NCBI RefSeq assembly: GCF_038397745.1
Contig: NZ_CP151636.1
Coordinates: 682,001-746,000 of the forward strand
Direction of reading: 5' to 3'
Length of the DNA: 64,000 nucleotides
DNA from: Microbacterium sp. LWH11-1.2
GTDB lineage: Bacteria > Actinomycetota > Actinomycetes > Actinomycetales > Microbacteriaceae
Of this stretch, positions 61,400 through 64,000 are shown in pieces (the first letter of the stretch is position 1; each line of letters begins with the position of its first letter). The notes under the pieces are model-generated. The model worked only from the letters and a program-made list of their open reading frames with translations. It was not told where the DNA came from and ran no database searches. The translations under genes were made by a program, and so were the position numbers.

Positions 61400-63265
61400 T
61401 CAGCGCGGCCCGCGCCGCCCCATCCCCGCGAAGACCGCGTGCAGCAGCGGCAGCGCCGAGACGCAGATCAGCGTGATGCCGAGCGGGGGCAGCGGCGTCA
61501 CGAGCAGCGCGCCTCCGACGAGCATCGCGGCGAAGAGCACGCCCGAGGCGATTCGGCGCGCGAGACCCTCCAGACGATCGAGTCGACGCTCGAGACGCGA
61601 GGTGTCGAAGGACACGTTGCCGTCGTCGATGCGCGTGATGATGTTGTCGATGCGCTGCGGCAGCCGCATGGTCACGGCGGCGGTCGCCATGGCCCGCTTC
61701 GCCACGTCCTGGATCAGGTTGCCCGACTCGTCGCGCAACAGGCGGCCGGCGTACGGCTCCGCGGCATCCCATACGTTGAAGGCGGGGTTGAGGCCGCTGC
61801 ACATGCCCGACGTCAGCGAGACGGCGCGGATCAGCAGCAGCATGTTCTCGGGCAGCTGCAGCGGAAGCGACCGCACCATGTCGCCGAACTCATCGGCGAA
61901 GGCGGTGAACTCGCGCGGGTCGACGGTGCTGAGCTCGGCGAATCCCATGCCGCCGAATCTCGCGAACAAGGCGGTGAGCGCCCGTTCGAGCTCGTTGGTG
62001 TCGGCCGACGGCAGCAGCACGCCGATCTCCTTCGCGGCCGCGACGAGTCCTCGGCTGTCGCGCCCGGCGACGGCGATGAGGAGGGTGCGCAGACCGTTGC
62101 GGAGGTTGTCCGGCACCTCGGCCATCATCCCGAAGTCGATGAAGGTCAGCCGGAAGTTCCGCGCCTGCGTCCCTGCGCCCTCCCCCTGGCTTTCTGCGCC
62201 CTCACCCTGCGCCCCTGAACCCGCGCCGTGGGTCCCTGAGCCTGTCGAAGGGCCTGTCGAAGGGCCCGCCTCAAGCACCGGCGTCACGAAGATGTTCCCC
62301 GGATGCGGGTCGGCGTGCACGAAGCTGTGCGTGAACACCTGGTCGAACATGACCTCGGCGAACACGTCGGCGACCTGCGAGGGGTCGATGCCGGCGGCGC
62401 GCAGCGCGTCGATGTCGTTGATCTTGATCGCCGTGACATCCGAGAGCGTCAGTACGCGACGGGTCGACCGCTCCCACACGATCTCGGGGGTGTCGACGCG
62501 CGGGTCGTCGGCGAAGTTCTCCCGGAACCGCTCGGCGCTCGCGGCCTCGTGCAGGTAGTCGATCTCCTCGAGGCTCGTCTCGGCGAACTCCTCGACGAGC
62601 GCGGGGGCGTCGACCCGATCCGAGACGAGCCGCACGCGCATCGCCCAGCGCGCCACCCGGCGGAGGGCGGCGAGGTCGACCGCGACGATCTCGTCGATGC
62701 CCGGACGCTGCACCTTCACGACCACCGTGTCGAGTCCCGTGTCGGCGGCGTCCTGCTCCGAGAGCCGGGCGCGATGCGCCTGACCGAGGGATGCCGCGGC
62801 CACCGGAGTCTCGTCGAAGCAGGCGTACGCGCGGGTCAGCGGCATACCCAGCTCAGCCTCGGCGACGACGCGGAGGTCGGCGAACGGCACCGCGGGCACC
62901 TCGTCCTGCAGCCCCTCGAGCTCGGCGGTGATCTCGGGCGGGAGCACGTCGAGGCGCGACGACATGAACTGTCCGACCTTGATCATGAGCCCGCCGAGGT
63001 CGACCGCGAGCACGTGGAATCGCCGGGCGAACCTCTGCATCCGCGGTCCACGCGTGCGCTCCGCGACCGATGACATCCCGAGGCGCGGCAGCACGAGCTC
63101 GTACCACCAGACCTTCAGGAACTCGCGTGCCGCGAAGTTGAGGATCCGTCGGTAACGGGCACGGTGCCCCGGTGCCGGCCGTGGATCGCGGGCCGCTGCG
63201 CTGCGGCCGCCCGTCCCCGGAATCGTCGGTGGCGCTGCGAAGCGCCCCTCGCCGGCATCCGTCAT
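61400..63265 (-). CDS. UbiB/AarF (ABC1) family atypical kinase
   Basis: 621 residues. Family motifs: KVGQ (96-99, the KxGQ block), the Ala-rich AAASLGQAH (157-164) in place of a Gly-loop, VVVKVQRPG with the lysine, HADPHPGN (D319) as catalytic loop, and IDFG (D377). Two C-terminal membrane spans anchor it. Homologs support quinone/lipid metabolism. Residues 333-369 (GPSTGPSTGSGTHG, then Gly/Glu-rich) are an insertion between catalytic loop and IDFG, partly encoded by a dispersed-repeat copy at 62228-62266. Normal relatives have only a few residues here. Confidence 0.88.
   Translation of the reverse strand: MTDAGEGRFAAPPTIPGTGGRSAAARDPRPAPGHRARYRRILNFAAREFLKVWWYELVLPRLGMSSVAERTRGPRMQRFARRFHVLAVDLGGLMIKVGQFMSSRLDVLPPEITAELEGLQDEVPAVPFADLRVVAEAELGMPLTRAYACFDETPVAAASLGQAHRARLSEQDAADTGLDTVVVKVQRPGIDEIVAVDLAALRRVARWAMRVRLVSDRVDAPALVEEFAETSLEEIDYLHEAASAERFRENFADDPRVDTPEIVWERSTRRVLTLSDVTAIKINDIDALRAAGIDPSQVADVFAEVMFDQVFTHSFVHADPHPGNIFVTPVLEAGPSTGPSTGSGTHGAGSGAQGEGAESQGEGAGTQARNFRLTFIDFGMMAEVPDNLRNGLRTLLIAVAGRDSRGLVAAAKEIGVLLPSADTNELERALTALFARFGGMGFAELSTVDPREFTAFADEFGDMVRSLPLQLPENMLLLIRAVSLTSGMCSGLNPAFNVWDAAEPYAGRLLRDESGNLIQDVAKRAMATAAVTMRLPQRIDNIITRIDDGNVSFDTSRLERRLDRLEGLARRIASGVLFAAMLVGGALLVTPLPPLGITLICVSALPLLHAVFAGMGRRGPR
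62228..62266. repeat. Dispersed-repeat copy inside the UbiB-family gene
   Basis: TGGGTCCCTGAGCCTGTCGA followed by AGGGCCTGTCGAAGGGCCC: one full repeat plus a 13-bp partial tandem copy, read in frame as GPSTGPSTGSGTH. Confidence 0.9.
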
Positions 63266-63349
63266 TCCGTCATCCTCTCGAACCGCGTCGACACGCTGTG
63301 ACCATGTCAGCCCTCCCCCGACCGCTGAGCCGCGGACCGCGGCATCCGA

Positions 63350-63970
63350 TCAGTCCTGCGCGAGGATGGAGTAGAGCTTACGGCGCGCGTCGTCGAGGAC
63401 GTCGATCGCGGCCTGCACCTGCTCGGGCGAACCGCTGCGACCCACCGCGGCGGCGGCACCGGCGAGGTCGACGCCCGCCTTCGGGAGCGCGGTGAAGCGC
63501 GGGTCGTTGCGGTGGCCGTCCTTGTCGGACGACTCCCACGGAGCCTTCGTCTCCGACGACTCGTCGGCGACGGCGCGACCCGCCTCGGTCAGCGAGTAGG
63601 TCTTGCGACCGTTCTGCTCCTCGGCCGAGATGAGACCCTCGTCGGCGAGCAGCTGCAGGGTCGGGTAGACCGATCCGGCGCTGGGCTTCCAGGTTCCGCC
63701 ACTGCGCTCGGCGATCTCGTTGATGATCTGGTAGCCGTGCATCGGCTTCTCGGCGAGCAGCGAGAGCACCGCCGTGCGCACGTCGCCGCGGGCCATGCGC
63801 GAGCCGCCGGACGGGCGCTGCTCGAACGACTTGCGGAACTGGTCGAACGCGTCGAACAGAGCGCCGGCCGGGCCGTTCGCGCCGCCGAGGCCGCCGGTGC
63901 CGAAGAGGCCGCCGAGCGGGTTGTCGGCGTTGCTGCTGCCGGATGCGCCGAAGGGGAATGCGTTGTTCAT
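63350..63970 (-). CDS. PadR-family transcriptional regulator
   Basis: 206 residues. An N-terminal Gly/Phe/Asn-rich low-complexity part (about 1-55) precedes the wHTH: RGDVRTAVLSLLAEKPMHGYQIINEIAERSGGTWKPSAGSVYPTLQLLADEGLI, the PadR signature. The C-terminal region with SPEQVQAAIDVLDDARRKLYSIL is a helical dimer part. GGAGG precedes the ATG. Its target is unknown; the UbiB-family gene lies next on the same strand, 85 bases after its stop. Confidence 0.88.
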   Translation of the reverse strand: MNNAFPFGASGSSNADNPLGGLFGTGGLGGANGPAGALFDAFDQFRKSFEQRPSGGSRMARGDVRTAVLSLLAEKPMHGYQIINEIAERSGGTWKPSAGSVYPTLQLLADEGLISAEEQNGRKTYSLTEAGRAVADESSETKAPWESSDKDGHRNDPRFTALPKAGVDLAGAAAAVGRSGSPEQVQAAIDVLDDARRKLYSILAQD

Positions 63971-64000
63971 GATGACCTCCAGATGGGGTGGTGAACGATA

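Noticed and set aside
1..64000. CRISPR arrays, tRNA or rRNA genes
   Set aside because: No regularly spaced repeats or recognisable tRNA/rRNA sequence seen by eye.

Overview
The window reads as a chromosomal segment of a high-GC actinobacterium, most likely Microbacteriaceae and plausibly Microbacterium (inference). The reasons are very high third-position GC, heavy use of the heptamer GGATGCC/GGCATCC, many ATGA/TGATG stop-start overlaps, GTG starts, Tat and lipobox lipoproteins, and FCD-GntR, ROK and LacI sugar regulators typical of plant- or soil-associated members. I see no rRNA, tRNA, CRISPR array, transposase or phage module.

Layout. 1-4358: split glycine dehydrogenase genes (gcvPA and the start of gcvPB) translationally coupled to a GH42 beta-galactosidase, divergent from an FCD-GntR regulator. 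4430-6943: an AT-richer patch with three orphan small genes and a long non-coding stretch. 6945-12866: a ChvE/GguA/GguB-type monosaccharide ABC transporter, a ROK regulator and a lone sugar-ABC ATPase. 12934-14953: a cNMP-binding/thioredoxin-reductase-like fusion with a UBP-type zinc-finger protein. 14979-19925: a CUT1 sugar transporter (binding protein, two permeases, no ATPase) ending in an (alpha/alpha)6 glycosidase; its promoter carries the same palindrome as the GH42/GntR promoter. 20180-30766: a Zur-box pair of beta-propeller lipoproteins, a protealysin/emfourin pair, an RNase HI with an extra C-terminal domain, small membrane proteins, a circularly permuted amine oxidase and an ArsR-SRPBCC module. 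30829-38682: kdpFABCDE with an extra 31-codon membrane-peptide ORF in front. 39019-40158: two unassigned genes.

40280-54198 is a catabolic locus. It has two HisD-family dehydrogenases that do not look like histidine-biosynthetic enzymes, LysR and LacI regulators, a nitrilase-family hydrolase, a bicupin, an NTF2/SnoaL-like protein, an SDR, an HpcH/HpaI aldolase, an alpha/beta hydrolase and a CUT1 importer. Variants of GCATACGTATGC occur at three promoters here, so one LacI protein probably controls import and breakdown of a single unknown substrate. This is the best candidate for an undescribed pathway.

54264-63970: an MFS transporter, a second SRPBCC-ArsR module with the same operator type as the first, an SDR-DUF2867-like protein, a HepT/MntA toxin-antitoxin pair whose antitoxin has a Phd-like N-terminus, a BCCT transporter, a UbiB-family kinase and a PadR regulator. 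A short dispersed repeat (core CCCTGAGCCTGTCGAAGGG) occurs about nine times, and in three genes it is translated in frame as a PST(G/S)SGTQ-type peptide. Two other dispersed hairpin repeats and a 129-bp tandem duplication are also present.
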